A DNA stretch of 64,000 bases, from positions 992,001 through 1,056,000 of the forward strand of contig NZ_JACIEN010000001.1 in the NCBI RefSeq assembly GCF_014196925.1, given 5' to 3'. Made by a program: the position numbers and the translations under genes. Shown here one piece after another: positions 33,880 to 42,868 of this stretch. Position 1 is the first letter of the stretch; each line of letters starts with the position of its first letter. The notes beneath the pieces are model-generated. The model saw nothing but the letters and a program-made list of their open reading frames with translations, made no database searches and was not told the DNA's origin. The stretch comes from Chelatococcus caeni. GTDB lineage: Bacteria > Pseudomonadota > Alphaproteobacteria > Rhizobiales > Beijerinckiaceae.

Positions 33880-34893
33880 ATGATGACGGATCCTGTCCTG
33901 GTCGAGGTCACCCGCGGGAATGTCGTGGAATCGGCGCATCGCGGCGCGCTCGCCGTGGTCGACGCCGATGGGGCGGACGTGCTCGTCCTCGGCGATGCCG
34001 ACCGGCCGGTCTTCCCGCGCTCTGCGGTCAAGGTCATCCAGGCGCTGCCGCTCGTCGAGAGCGGCGCGGCGGACCGCTACGGCCTGACCGAGGCGGAGCT
34101 CGCGCTCGCCTGCGCCTCCCACTCCGGCGAGCCGCTGCACGCCGAGACCGCCGCGCGCATGCTCGCCAAGGCGGGGCGCGAGCCGGCCTGCCTCGAATGC
34201 GGCACCCACTGGCCCCTCGGGGCGGAGGCGACGCGGGCGCTCGCCCGCAGCGGGGCGGAGCCGACGGCCCTGCACAACAACTGCTCCGGCAAGCACGCCG
34301 GCTTCATCTGCACGGCCTGCGCGCTCGACGTCGATCCTGCCGGCTATGTCGCGCCCGATCACGTCATCCAGCGCGAGGTCAAGGCCGCCATGGAGGCCCT
34401 GACGGGTTTCGCCCACAGCGAGGAACTGCGCGGCATCGACGGCTGCGCCATCCCGACCTATGCCGTGCCGCTCAGGGCGCTCGCCCGCGCCTTCGCCCGG
34501 CTCGGCGCCGGGACCGGCCTCACGCGTGAGCGCGCCGCCGCCTTCGCCCGCCTGCGCGCCGCCGTCGCCCGCCATCCCTTCATGGTCGCTGGCACCGGCT
34601 GCTTCGACACCATCCTCATGGAGGCGCTGCGCGAGCGCGCCTTCGTCAAGGTGGGGGCCGAGGGCGTCTATTGCGCCGCCTTTCCCGAGCTCGGCCTCGG
34701 CCTTGCGCTCAAGTGCGACGATGGCGCTGCGCGCGCCGCCGAGGTCGCCATGGCGGCGCTGACGGGGCGCTTCCTGACCTTGTCGAACGAGGAGGGGCAG
34801 GCCGTCTCCGCCCTGTCGCGGCCGCCGATCCGCAACCGCAACGGCCTCGTCGTCGGCACCATGCGGCCGGCGGCGGCGCTCGCCGGGGCCTGA
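33880..34893 (+). CDS. ReAV-type (thermolabile, class 3) L-asparaginase
   Basis: A 337-residue asparaginase of the Rhizobium etli type (Asparaginase_II family), which hydrolyses L-asparagine to aspartate and ammonia. Counting from the ATG at 33880, the described ReAV active-site positions fall exactly: Ser48 and Lys51 (FPRSAVKVIQ), Ser80 (ASHSGEP), and the zinc ligands Cys135, Lys138 (HNNCSGKH) and Cys189 (IDGCAIPTY). This exact agreement supports the first of two adjacent ATGs (33880, 33883); GGAGAAGG lies just upstream. It is unrelated in fold to E. coli AnsA/AnsB. It converges on a beta-helix protein gene with a four-base gap. Confidence 0.93.
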   Translation: MMTDPVLVEVTRGNVVESAHRGALAVVDADGADVLVLGDADRPVFPRSAVKVIQALPLVESGAADRYGLTEAELALACASHSGEPLHAETAARMLAKAGREPACLECGTHWPLGAEATRALARSGAEPTALHNNCSGKHAGFICTACALDVDPAGYVAPDHVIQREVKAAMEALTGFAHSEELRGIDGCAIPTYAVPLRALARAFARLGAGTGLTRERAAAFARLRAAVARHPFMVAGTGCFDTILMEALRERAFVKVGAEGVYCAAFPELGLGLALKCDDGAARAAEVAMAALTGRFLTLSNEEGQAVSALSRPPIRNRNGLVVGTMRPAAALAGA

Positions 34894-34897
34894 TGCG

Positions 34898-36265
34898 TCA
34901 CGCGACGGCATTTCCGGCCACCACGATGCCGGTTGCCCGCGCATCCGGCTTGGCCGTCAGGTCGCCCGTGACGGCCTTGTCGTATTCGTAGCCGACGACG
35001 GCGCCCTCGCGCGCGCCGGAGATGACGTTGCCCGAGATCACGGCGCTGCGCTCCTTCGGCACGAGGCTGACGCGGATGCCGGTCCGCGCGTTGCGCACGA
35101 CGTTGCCGGTCACGGTGATGTTGCGCATGGCCCAGGACCAGCCGACGCTGATGCCCTTGTCCTCCGCATCCTCGATGACATTGCCGGTGACGCTCGCCTC
35201 GGCCTCGACGTGAATGCCGGTGCCGCCGGCGAGCACGCCGTCATAGGAGCGGGGACGGTGGCGCAGGCCGCGCAGCAGGTTGCCGCTGCACACCGAGAGC
35301 CGGCCGCCGTGGTCGAGGTTGGTCATGGAGATGCCGCTCATCGCCTCCTCGACCACGTTGTTGGCGATGATCGTACCTTCGAAGGCGAATTCGGCCCACA
35401 GCGCCGTCTCGCCGAGGCGGGCGCAGTTGTTGCCGATGATCTGGCAGGCCGAGCCGGAGTTGTTGCGAATGGCGGACAGGGCGCAGTCGCGCACCGTGTT
35501 GCCGCTCACGAGGACGCCGCCCGCCCGGAAGATGCTGATGCCGTTGCCATATTCGCCCGTGCCGCCGGCATCGGTGGCGATGTGCGAGATCCGGTTGCCG
35601 GAGACGATGGTGCCGTCGTCGCCCTTCTCCGAACGCCAGACCTGGATGCCGTTGCTGCCGCAGCGGGTCACCGTGTTGGCGGTGATCGAGAGGCCGGTCG
35701 CATCGATGGAGAACAGGGCCGAATGGCTGGCCTCGGAGAAGGCCGAGCTGGTGACGCGGCCGCCGCAGCCCGTGAGATAAAGCGCGATGCCGCCGGCCTT
35801 CTCGAAGCGGCAGCCGTCGATCTCGACCTCGCGCACGCCCTCGAGCGCCACGAGGCCGGCGCGATCGGGCAGCGGGCGAGAGAGCCCGTCGAGGCGCAGC
35901 CCGAGGAGGGCGATGGACTGGGCGTTCCGCGCCGTGAGCATCGGCCCGCTGCCGGCATGGACGAAGGTGGTGAGGCCGAGCGCGCCGACGAGCCGCGCTC
36001 CATCGGACAGCGCCACCCCGGCGATGCGATAGCGCCCCGGAGGGACGAGGAGCGGCGCGCCCCGCCGGGCCGCCTCCGCAAGCGCCGCCGCGAGCCGGGC
36101 GGACTGGTCCTCGTCCGTGTTGGGCCGCAGGCCGAACTGGAGCGCCGAAAGGCCGAGGGCGGCGGCCATGCCGTCAGCCTCGCGGCCGATCGCGGGGCCC
36201 GCCGCGAGCGGCGCGGCGCCGGCGAGGGCGGCGGTCATCAGGATGAGGCGGCGGCTTTCGTCCAT
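34898..36265 (-). CDS. TAT-exported right-handed beta-helix protein (TIGR03808-like)
   Basis: A 455-residue protein resembling the TAT-translocated repetitive protein family TIGR03808. The N-terminus ESRRLILMTAALAGAAPLA is a twin-arginine signal. The body consists of repeated short strands of the type ITANTVTRCGSNGI, ITVTGNVVRNARTGI and AVISGNVISGAREGA, typical of pectate-lyase-like parallel beta-helices. No catalytic residues were recognised; the family function is unknown and could involve polysaccharide binding or cleavage. The ATG at 36265 is chosen because AAAGGA precedes it and the signal begins there. Confidence 0.85.
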   Translation of the reverse strand: MDESRRLILMTAALAGAAPLAAGPAIGREADGMAAALGLSALQFGLRPNTDEDQSARLAAALAEAARRGAPLLVPPGRYRIAGVALSDGARLVGALGLTTFVHAGSGPMLTARNAQSIALLGLRLDGLSRPLPDRAGLVALEGVREVEIDGCRFEKAGGIALYLTGCGGRVTSSAFSEASHSALFSIDATGLSITANTVTRCGSNGIQVWRSEKGDDGTIVSGNRISHIATDAGGTGEYGNGISIFRAGGVLVSGNTVRDCALSAIRNNSGSACQIIGNNCARLGETALWAEFAFEGTIIANNVVEEAMSGISMTNLDHGGRLSVCSGNLLRGLRHRPRSYDGVLAGGTGIHVEAEASVTGNVIEDAEDKGISVGWSWAMRNITVTGNVVRNARTGIRVSLVPKERSAVISGNVISGAREGAVVGYEYDKAVTGDLTAKPDARATGIVVAGNAVA

Positions 36266-36324
36266 GGGCTCGTGTCCTTTCGGGGCCATGGACACAAGAT
36301 TCGTGCCGGCCGCATTGTCCCGGA

Positions 36325-37026
36325 TCAGGACATTCGCCGGCGGGCACTTTCCCGGGCAAGGACAACGGCGGCCGTCTCGAGGGCCCGGGCCATGGCGGCG
36401 AGGGTGGGACGCCGGGCCTTGGCCGGGGCGTCAGCGATGGAATTCCTGCGCTTCGGGCGCGGCGTCGGGCTGCTCGCCCAGGCGCTCGGCATCGGCACGT
36501 GGATGAAGACGACCGGCACGGACGGGCGCTTTTCCTGAAGCTGGCCGAGCGCCGTGAAATAGCTCGCGTTGCACAGATAGCGGCCGGCGTCGATGGAGCG
36601 ACGGACGGGCATGCCGGTGCCCGCCATCGCCACCTTCAGACGTGCGAGAGGGGCCGGCGAGCGCCGCACCAGCGGAGCGCCCTTCGCGAGCGCCGCGCCG
36701 CGACGGGTCTTGCCCGAGGCGTCGGGGGCCGTCCTGTTGGCCTTGTTGACGGCGCGCGTCTCCACCCGCACGTGGCGGGCGCGGGCGGCGACGCCGAGCA
36801 TCAGGACCGCCCGCGGCCGCGCGGCGTGCAGCCGTGTCGGCAAAGCCTTGCCCAGGATGGCGTAGCGCGTTCGGAAGACGTGGTGCTCCGCCCTGATGCC
36901 GAGCCGGGCGAGGCGCCGGCTGCCGCCGACGCGCTCGGCGAGCACCGCCGTCGGGTTGACCGGCACACGCGGGAAGGGCCCGAAGCCGGTGATGAGAATG
37001 TCGCAGCGCTTGTTCCGTTTGCCCAT
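36325..37026 (-). CDS. pcp: Pyroglutamyl-peptidase I family (C15) protein
   Basis: A 233-residue cysteine peptidase of family C15, which removes N-terminal pyroglutamate from peptides. The N-terminal signature ILITGFGPFPRVPVNPT, the catalytic Glu in VETRAVN, the catalytic Cys in GRYLCNASYF and the catalytic His in VVFIHVP are all visible. The C-terminus is extended and basic (PRPKRRNSIADAPAKARRPT) beyond the usual length of about 215. The open frame reads into the meaningless complement of meaB upstream; the ATG at 37026 is the start of family sequence. It lies 29 bases after meaB and may share its transcript. Confidence 0.87.
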   Translation of the reverse strand: MGKRNKRCDILITGFGPFPRVPVNPTAVLAERVGGSRRLARLGIRAEHHVFRTRYAILGKALPTRLHAARPRAVLMLGVAARARHVRVETRAVNKANRTAPDASGKTRRGAALAKGAPLVRRSPAPLARLKVAMAGTGMPVRRSIDAGRYLCNASYFTALGQLQEKRPSVPVVFIHVPMPSAWASSPTPRPKRRNSIADAPAKARRPTLAAMARALETAAVVLARESARRRMS

Positions 37027-37055
37027 CTCACATTGCCCACATCGCGTTGCCTGCG

Positions 37056-38045
37056 TCACAGCCCCAGAATGGATGCGATCTCGTCGGCCGCCACGGTCGC
37101 CGCCAGCTTTCCCGCCGCGACCTCGGCCTCGAGCGCCGGCACGCGCTTGCGCACCTGTGGATCGGCGCGCAGGCGCGCGTGCAGCCGGTCCTCCACCATG
37201 GCCCACATCCACTTCACCTCCTGGGCGCGGCGCTTCTGCTGCAGTTCGCCCGTCGCCGTCATGCGCTCGCGGTGGTCGGCCACCTTCTCCCACAGGGCGT
37301 CCAGCCCGACATTGGCGAGGCCGGAGATGGTGATGACCGGCGGCGACCAGGTCGGGCTCGCCGGCGCCAGGATATGCAGGGCGGCGCGGTAGTCGGCCGC
37401 CGCGACCTTGGCGCGCGTCGCACCCTCGCCATCGGCCTTGTTGACGGCGATCATGTCCGCCATCTCGACGATGCCCTTCTTGATGCCCTGCAATTCGTCG
37501 CCGGCGCCCGGCAGCATCAGCACGAGGAAGAAGTCCGTGAGGTCGGCCACCGCCGTCTCCGACTGGCCGACGCCCACCGTCTCGACGAGGATGACGTCGA
37601 AGCCCGCCGCCTCGCACAGGAGCATCGTCTCGCGGGTCTTCGCCGCGACCCCGCCGAGCGTGCCGGAGGCGGGGGAGGGGCGGATGAAGGCGTTCTCGTC
37701 CACCGCGAGCCGCGCCATGCGCGTCTTGTCGCCGAGGATCGAGCCGCCGCTGCGCTGCGAGGAAGGGTCGACGGCGAGCACGGCCACCTTGTGGCCCGCC
37801 GCCGTCAGGTTGGAGCCGAGGGTGTCGATGGTGGTCGACTTGCCGACGCCCGGCACGCCCGTGATGCCGACGCGCACGGCCCCGCCGGTGCGCGGCAGCA
37901 CCGTCTGGATGAGCTCGCGCGCCAGCGCCTGATGATCGCCGCGGCGCGATTCGACGAGCGTGATGGCACGCGCCAGCGCCGCGCGCTCGCCCCTGGCGAG
38001 GCGTGCGGCGAGATCGGGCAAAGCTGAACGGTCGAGGCGTGTCAT
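37056..38045 (-). CDS. meaB: Methylmalonyl-CoA mutase-associated GTPase MeaB
   Basis: A 329-residue G3E-type P-loop GTPase that loads and protects the cobalamin cofactor of methylmalonyl-CoA mutase. Walker A is GVPGVGKST, followed by VLAVDPSSQRSGGSILGDKTRM, the switch motif VETVGVGQSE and the base-specifying NKAD. The helical C-terminal dimerisation region is present. The mutase genes lie 6.5 kb away on the same strand (44.5-48.9 kb), so chaperone and client are encoded in one neighbourhood but not one operon. Confidence 0.95.
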   Translation of the reverse strand: MTRLDRSALPDLAARLARGERAALARAITLVESRRGDHQALARELIQTVLPRTGGAVRVGITGVPGVGKSTTIDTLGSNLTAAGHKVAVLAVDPSSQRSGGSILGDKTRMARLAVDENAFIRPSPASGTLGGVAAKTRETMLLCEAAGFDVILVETVGVGQSETAVADLTDFFLVLMLPGAGDELQGIKKGIVEMADMIAVNKADGEGATRAKVAAADYRAALHILAPASPTWSPPVITISGLANVGLDALWEKVADHRERMTATGELQQKRRAQEVKWMWAMVEDRLHARLRADPQVRKRVPALEAEVAAGKLAATVAADEIASILGL

Positions 38046-38222
38046 GTCACGTTATAGTTGCCACAGATTCGCGCATCGGGGTGGGGTGAATTCCGCAAAC
38101 GGAACTCTGCGGGGCCGGGCGAACCGTCGCAGACCGGCCTTTGCCACCTTTTGCCCTATCTTCGCCCACAATCGAACGCCAAAAGGGACCCGTCCCAGAA
38201 GCCCGGCAACCGAAGCCCGTTC

Positions 38223-39260
38223 ATGCCCCATCGTTTGTCCCGCCGCACCCTGCTGCGCCTTGCGCTCGTCAATGCCGGCGCCGTGACGCTCGCCGGCTGC
38301 TCCAGCGCCATCGGCGCCTTCGGCGGCGACAGCGCGCCGGCGTCCGCCCTCGGATCGTCGCCGATGGGCGCACGTGGCGGCCCTGTCGTCTATGCCGTCA
38401 CGACACGCGCGCCGGTGAACGGGGCGAGCGAGCGGCCGTGGTTCGGCTCCGCCCGCGCCGGCGGCACGCGCGCCGTCGCCGTGCGCTTCGATCCGCCGCC
38501 GGAGACGTTCTTCGGCCGCATCGGCTCGACGCTCTCGGGCGACTGGCGCATCAACGCCGTCGAGGCCCTCGGCAACAACGATCCCGTCGCGGCGCTGACG
38601 CTGGAGGCGGGCGGGCGCGACGTGCTGGTCTATGTCCACGGCTACAACCAGAGCTTCGAGCGGGCGGCGATCGACGCGGCGGAGCTGACGCGCGCCATCG
38701 GCTTCTCCGGGGCGACGGTCAGCTTCTCCTGGCCGTCGAAGGAGGGGCTGCTCGACTACGGCTATGACCGCGAGAGCGCGCTGTGGTCGCGCGATGCCTT
38801 CCAGGACCTGCTCGAGGCGCTGGTGCGCAACGCCATGGTCGGCCGCGTCCACATCGTCGCGCACAGCATGGGCACGCTCCTGACGCTGGAGACGCTGCGC
38901 CAGCTCTGGGCGGTGAGCGGCAGCCCGGATGTCGCCGCCCGTTTCGGCGCCATCGTCCTTGCTTCGCCGGACATCGACGTCGACCTCTTCGCCACCGGCG
39001 TGAAGCGCATTGGCCCGCTGGCGAAGCACATCACGGTCATCTCCAGCGTCAACGACCGGGCGCTCGCCGTCTCGAGCCGCCTTGCCGGCGGCGTCTCGCG
39101 CGTCGGCGCCGCCGACCGGGCGGTGCTGGAGCCGCTCGGCGTCAAGATCGCGGATGCCTCGGACTATGGCTGGGGCATCATCCGGCACGACCTCTTCCTG
39201 ACGAACAAGGACGTGCGCGGCGTGATCAAGCGGGCCGTGGAGCGCCGGACCTGGGATTGA
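38223..39260 (+). CDS. Alpha/beta-hydrolase lipoprotein (DUF900-like)
   Basis: A 345-residue exported hydrolase. The N-terminus has a twin-arginine pair (RLSRRTLLRLAL) and a lipobox, LAGC, so it is probably a TAT-exported lipoprotein anchored at Cys28 or so. The fold is alpha/beta-hydrolase of the DUF900 group: VLVYVHGYNQSFERA is the oxyanion region and VHIVAHSMGTLLTLE holds the Ser nucleophile in AHSMG; an Asp in ASPDIDVD and a His near IIRHDLF may complete the triad. Natural substrates are unknown. It ends 11 bases from the convergent DUF3750-like gene. Confidence 0.85.
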   Translation: MPHRLSRRTLLRLALVNAGAVTLAGCSSAIGAFGGDSAPASALGSSPMGARGGPVVYAVTTRAPVNGASERPWFGSARAGGTRAVAVRFDPPPETFFGRIGSTLSGDWRINAVEALGNNDPVAALTLEAGGRDVLVYVHGYNQSFERAAIDAAELTRAIGFSGATVSFSWPSKEGLLDYGYDRESALWSRDAFQDLLEALVRNAMVGRVHIVAHSMGTLLTLETLRQLWAVSGSPDVAARFGAIVLASPDIDVDLFATGVKRIGPLAKHITVISSVNDRALAVSSRLAGGVSRVGAADRAVLEPLGVKIADASDYGWGIIRHDLFLTNKDVRGVIKRAVERRTWD

Positions 39261-39271
39261 TGTGAAGTCGC

Positions 39272-40012
39272 TCAGACGAGCGCGAGCCGGCCGAAGCCGG
39301 GCAGCTTCAGCGCGGGCCGGCGCAGGTCGAGCCCGGCGACGAGGCCGAAGAGGTTGATCTCGAGGCCCTCGACCCAGGCGAGGGTGATGCCGAAAAGGCC
39401 GCCGAGGGCGAACTGGAAGCCGGTGCCGCTCGGGGCGAAGCCGGCATAGACCATCTCGACATGGTAGTCCTTGCCGAGCGCCGTCGGCGGCAGGGCGACC
39501 CCGAGCTGCGGCACGCGCGCGATGACATGGGCGACGAAGCTGTTCGAGTTCGGCCCCGGCCAGACGCGGTAGTGGCCCTGCTCGCGAAAGGGATAGTCGG
39601 CGATCGCCGCCCGCACGGCGGGCAGCAGCGCCGCCGCCGCCTCGCCTTCGATGGCGGCGACGAGCTCCGGCATGTTCCCGTACCAGCGCCCGTCCGCCGC
39701 CCAGCCGTCGCGCCGCACGGGCGAGCCCCAGCCCACCTTGTCGTAGCGCTCGTAGGGCGCGGCGCCCGCCTCCTTGACGACGAGCCAGGTGTGATGCGCC
39801 ACGGCGCCTTTCCAGCGCCCGGTGCGGGCCGCGTAGATGTGGATGACGGCCGGGCTGTCGGCGACCGGCGCCGGCAGGAGGCCGCTGCTCGTCCAGTCGG
39901 CGCGGCTCCATGACTGGGGATGTTCGTGGGTCATCCACATGAGCGCATGCGCGCCGAGCGGCAGCAGGAAGACGAGGAAGAAGGCCGCGAGGGCAAGGCG
40001 CATGAGACGCAT
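39272..40012 (-). CDS. DUF3750 family membrane-anchored protein
   Basis: A 246-residue protein with one N-terminal helix (LMRLALAAFFLVFLLPLGA) and a periplasmic domain resembling DUF3750: PAVIHIYAARTGRWKGAVAH, then HTWLVVKEAG and HYRVWPGPNSNSFVAHVIAR. The W-GPNSN segment with conserved Asn/His looks enzyme-like, but no function is known. The start is uncertain; the ATG at 40012 begins just before the helix, while an upstream TTG would add 12 residues. It is divergent from trehalase across about 180 bases. Confidence 0.75.
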   Translation of the reverse strand: MRLMRLALAAFFLVFLLPLGAHALMWMTHEHPQSWSRADWTSSGLLPAPVADSPAVIHIYAARTGRWKGAVAHHTWLVVKEAGAAPYERYDKVGWGSPVRRDGWAADGRWYGNMPELVAAIEGEAAAALLPAVRAAIADYPFREQGHYRVWPGPNSNSFVAHVIARVPQLGVALPPTALGKDYHVEMVYAGFAPSGTGFQFALGGLFGITLAWVEGLEINLFGLVAGLDLRRPALKLPGFGRLALV

Positions 40013-40191
40013 GAACAACCGGATGCCGCCCGCGGCAGGAGCTGTCAATTCACGGGACGGCGAGGGCGGGGCGCCGTCTTCCGGGCGAGGGTGAGGCGAG
40101 CAGTATTCGCTGGTATCCTGCCGTCATCGGGCTGGGGAGCCTCGCCTGCCGGGCCGCCGGCAGAGTTCCACCCGTCGCAGGAGCCCAAGTC

Positions 40192-41862
40192 ATGCAAAGA
40201 CGAGCGCTCGTCGCCTTGCTCGCAGCTTGTGCTTTCAACGTCGCCTTCGCCTCGGCCCAGGAGGCCGAGGTCGAGACGCCGGCACAGCTCTACGGCAAGC
40301 TCTTCGAGGAAGTACAGCTCAACCGCGTCTTCCCGGATGGAAAGACCTTCGTCGATGCCGTGCCGAAGGAGCCGCCCGCCACCATCGTGCAGCGCTATGA
40401 GGAGGAGCGGGGCAAGTCCGGCTTCGATCTTTCGGCTTTCGTCGCGGCCCATTTCACGCTGCCGGAAGCGCCGAGCGACGCCTATCGCTCGGATGCGAGC
40501 GGCGACGTCTGCAGCCACATCGACGCGCTGTGGGAGGTGCTGCAGCGCAAGCCGGACGTGACGGAGCAATATTCCTCCCTGCTGCCGCTGCCGGCGCCCT
40601 ATGTCGTGCCGGGTGGCCGCTTCCGCGAGATCTACTACTGGGATTCCTATTTCACGATGCTCGGCCTCGAGGAGAGCGGCCGGCACGACCTCGCCCGGCA
40701 CATGGTCGACAACTTCGCCAGCCTGATCGAGCGCTTCGGCCATATCCCGAACGGCAACCGCACCTATTACGTCAGCCGCTCGCAGCCGCCGTTCTTCGGC
40801 CTCATGGTGGACCTCGTCGCCGCGCACAGTGCCGACCGCACGGCGGTCCACACGACCTTCCTGCCGGCGCTCGCCAAGGAATATGCCTTCTGGATGGAGG
40901 GCGCGGATACGTTGGCGCCGGGCGAGGCGCACCGTCGGGTGGTGCGTCTTCCCGACGGCACCCTGCTCAACCGCTATTGGGACGACCGCGACCGCCCGCG
41001 CGATGAATCCTACCGCGAGGATGTCGAGACGGCGCGCGGCTCCAACCGGCCGCAGCCGGAGGTCTACCGGCATCTGCGCGCCGCCGCCGAGAGCGGCTGG
41101 GACTTCAGCTCGCGCTGGCTGGAAGATGGCAACCGCCTGCCGACCATCCGCACCACGGATGTCGTGCCGGTCGACCTCAACAGCCTGCTCTACCGGCTGG
41201 AAACCGTCCTCGCCGAGGCCTACGAGGCCGACCGCAAGCCGGAGAAGGCGGCCGAGATCCGGGCCCGCGCCGAGCTGCGCAAGGCGGCCGTCCAGCGCCA
41301 CGTCTGGGACGATGAGAAGACCATTTTCGCCGATTATCTCTGGCGCGAGGACCGGCGCATCGACGCGGTCACCGCCGCCGCGCTCTATCCGCTGTTCACC
41401 GGCATCGCCACCCCTGAACAGGCCGGCGAGGTGGCGAAGGCGGTGAGGGCGGATCTCCTCAAGCCCGGCGGCCTCGTGACGACGACGGTGGCGACGGGCG
41501 AGCAGTGGGACGCGCCGAACGGCTGGGCGCCGCTGCAGTGGATCGCCATCAAGGGCCTTGCCGACTACGGCGAAACGGACCTCGCCCGCACCATCGCCGA
41601 GCGCTTCGCCAGCAAGGCGGTGGCGGCCTGGCGCGCCACCGGCAAGCTCATGGAGAAGTACAACGTGGTCGACGAGCAACTCGTCACCGGCGGCGGCGAA
41701 TATCCGACCCAGGACGGCTTCGGCTGGACCAACGGCGTGCTGCGCAAGATCCTGGTGCTCTATCCGGACGCGGTGAAGGAGCGCGACGCCGTGGCCGGCT
41801 GCGCCAGCCGCGCCGCCAACGACAACCGGCCGCCGGCACGGCAGCCGGCGACGGCGCAGTAG
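40192..41862 (+). CDS. treA: Periplasmic trehalase (GH37)
   Basis: A 556-residue glycoside hydrolase that splits trehalose into two glucose units in the periplasm. The first 22 residues form a signal peptide (RALVALLAACAFNVAFASA). Both trehalase signatures are present: PGGRFREIYYWDSYF and EQWDAPNGWAPLQW. The acid Asp in TTDVVPVDLNSLLY and the C-terminal GGGEYPTQDGFGWTNGV are also conserved. The C-terminus ends in a Pro/Ala/Gln tail. It lets the cell use trehalose as an osmoprotectant-derived carbon source; no transporter is adjacent. Confidence 0.95.
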   Translation: MQRRALVALLAACAFNVAFASAQEAEVETPAQLYGKLFEEVQLNRVFPDGKTFVDAVPKEPPATIVQRYEEERGKSGFDLSAFVAAHFTLPEAPSDAYRSDASGDVCSHIDALWEVLQRKPDVTEQYSSLLPLPAPYVVPGGRFREIYYWDSYFTMLGLEESGRHDLARHMVDNFASLIERFGHIPNGNRTYYVSRSQPPFFGLMVDLVAAHSADRTAVHTTFLPALAKEYAFWMEGADTLAPGEAHRRVVRLPDGTLLNRYWDDRDRPRDESYREDVETARGSNRPQPEVYRHLRAAAESGWDFSSRWLEDGNRLPTIRTTDVVPVDLNSLLYRLETVLAEAYEADRKPEKAAEIRARAELRKAAVQRHVWDDEKTIFADYLWREDRRIDAVTAAALYPLFTGIATPEQAGEVAKAVRADLLKPGGLVTTTVATGEQWDAPNGWAPLQWIAIKGLADYGETDLARTIAERFASKAVAAWRATGKLMEKYNVVDEQLVTGGGEYPTQDGFGWTNGVLRKILVLYPDAVKERDAVAGCASRAANDNRPPARQPATAQ

Positions 41863-41936
41863 GGAAGGGCGGCACCCGCAAGGCGCCCGCACGTCAGGCC
41901 GCGGTAATGTGGCCGCGGCAGACCCTCTCGGCAGCA

Positions 41937-41957
41937 GGGCCCCGATGCACGGGGCCC
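41937..41957. other. GC hairpin between trehalase and acyltransferase genes
   Basis: A perfect 8-bp inverted repeat (GGGCCCCG at 41937-41944, CGGGGCCC at 41950-41957) has a five-base loop and lies 75 bases after the trehalase stop and 22 bases before the acyltransferase start. There is no T-run. It could end the trehalase transcript or act in the leader of the next gene. Confidence 0.4.
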
Positions 41958-41979
41958 GTGCAACCGACAGGGTGTTTTC

Positions 41980-42801
41980 ATGACGTCCGCTGCCTTCCGG
42001 CGTGCCGCTTCCGCCGGTGCGCCTTCAGTCCGCGAGCAATCCGCCGCGGATCGCTTCGCCCCGCCGCTCACCGTCCGGGCGGGCAGCTTCGCCCTTGCGG
42101 GCTATCTGCGCCTCGTGGCGCGCACGACCCGCTTCGACGCGCGTCTGGGGCCGCAGCCCGAGGGCGCTGCGATCTTCGCCATGTGGCATGGCCAGCAGCT
42201 TCTCTCCTTCGCCGCACGCATGGACGAACGGCCGGTGGCGGCGCTTGTCTCCACCCACCGCGATGGTGCCCTCATCGGCGCCGTCTGCGCGCGCCTCGGC
42301 CTCTCCGTCATCCACGGATCGGGGGCGGAGGATCCGCGGCAGGCCCGGCGCAAGCGGGGCGCCCCCGCTTTCCGCGCCATGCTGCGGGCGCTCGCCGACG
42401 GCACCAGTGTCGCTCTGACCGCGGACGTGCCGAAGCGCGCCCGTATCTGCGGGCCCGGCATCATCCGTCTCGCGCTGCATTCCGGCCGGCCGATCTATCC
42501 GCTCGCGGTGGTGACCAGCCGGCGCATCGACCTCGCCAATTGGGACCGGGCCAGCATCCCGCTGCCCTTCGGTCGCGGTGCCATCGTCATCGGCGAGCCG
42601 GTGCAGGTTCCGTCCGACGCGGCGGCCGGCCACTGCGAGGACCTGCGCCGCCGGCTCGAAACCGCGCTGGATGACGCCATCGCGGCGGCTTACGGCGTCA
42701 TCGGCCACCGCGATCCGGGCGCCGGCCTCATTCACGACACGGCGGGGGAGCGGGAGGCTGCAACCGGGCCATCACGGCGCGCGTTTCATGTTTATCGATA
42801 A
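41980..42801 (+). CDS. DUF374 lysophospholipid acyltransferase-like protein
   Basis: A 273-residue protein of the LPLAT/DUF374 group. It shows the N-terminal YLRLVARTTRFD, the MWHGQQLL segment, STHRDGALIGAVCARLG and the donor-site-like CGPGIIRLALHSGRPIYPLA. Relatives transfer acyl chains to lipid or sugar acceptors at the inner membrane. The C-terminal region HCEDLRRRLETALDDAI has a decayed second copy at 44.3-44.5 kb, pointing to a past duplication or insertion here. The last codons run into a palindromic TTTATCGATAAA motif. Confidence 0.82.
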   Translation: MTSAAFRRAASAGAPSVREQSAADRFAPPLTVRAGSFALAGYLRLVARTTRFDARLGPQPEGAAIFAMWHGQQLLSFAARMDERPVAALVSTHRDGALIGAVCARLGLSVIHGSGAEDPRQARRKRGAPAFRAMLRALADGTSVALTADVPKRARICGPGIIRLALHSGRPIYPLAVVTSRRIDLANWDRASIPLPFGRGAIVIGEPVQVPSDAAAGHCEDLRRRLETALDDAIAAAYGVIGHRDPGAGLIHDTAGEREAATGPSRRAFHVYR

Positions 42802-42802
42802 A
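42784..42802. promoter_or_regulatory. Repeated 19-bp motif, copy 1 (palindromic core)
   Basis: TTTCATGTTTATCGATAAA ends in a perfect 12-bp palindrome (TTTATCGATAAA, 42791-42802). It lies about 70 bases before the DUF2975-like gene and matches the copy at 43624-43642 at 17 of 19 positions. Candidate operator for the adjacent XRE regulator, overlapping the 3' end of the acyltransferase gene. Confidence 0.5.
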
Positions 42803-42868
42803 TCTGATTGCTGCCGAAGCCCGTCGGGACTAGCGTCGGCGGACATTGTCACCGGGTGGGAATGGGCG

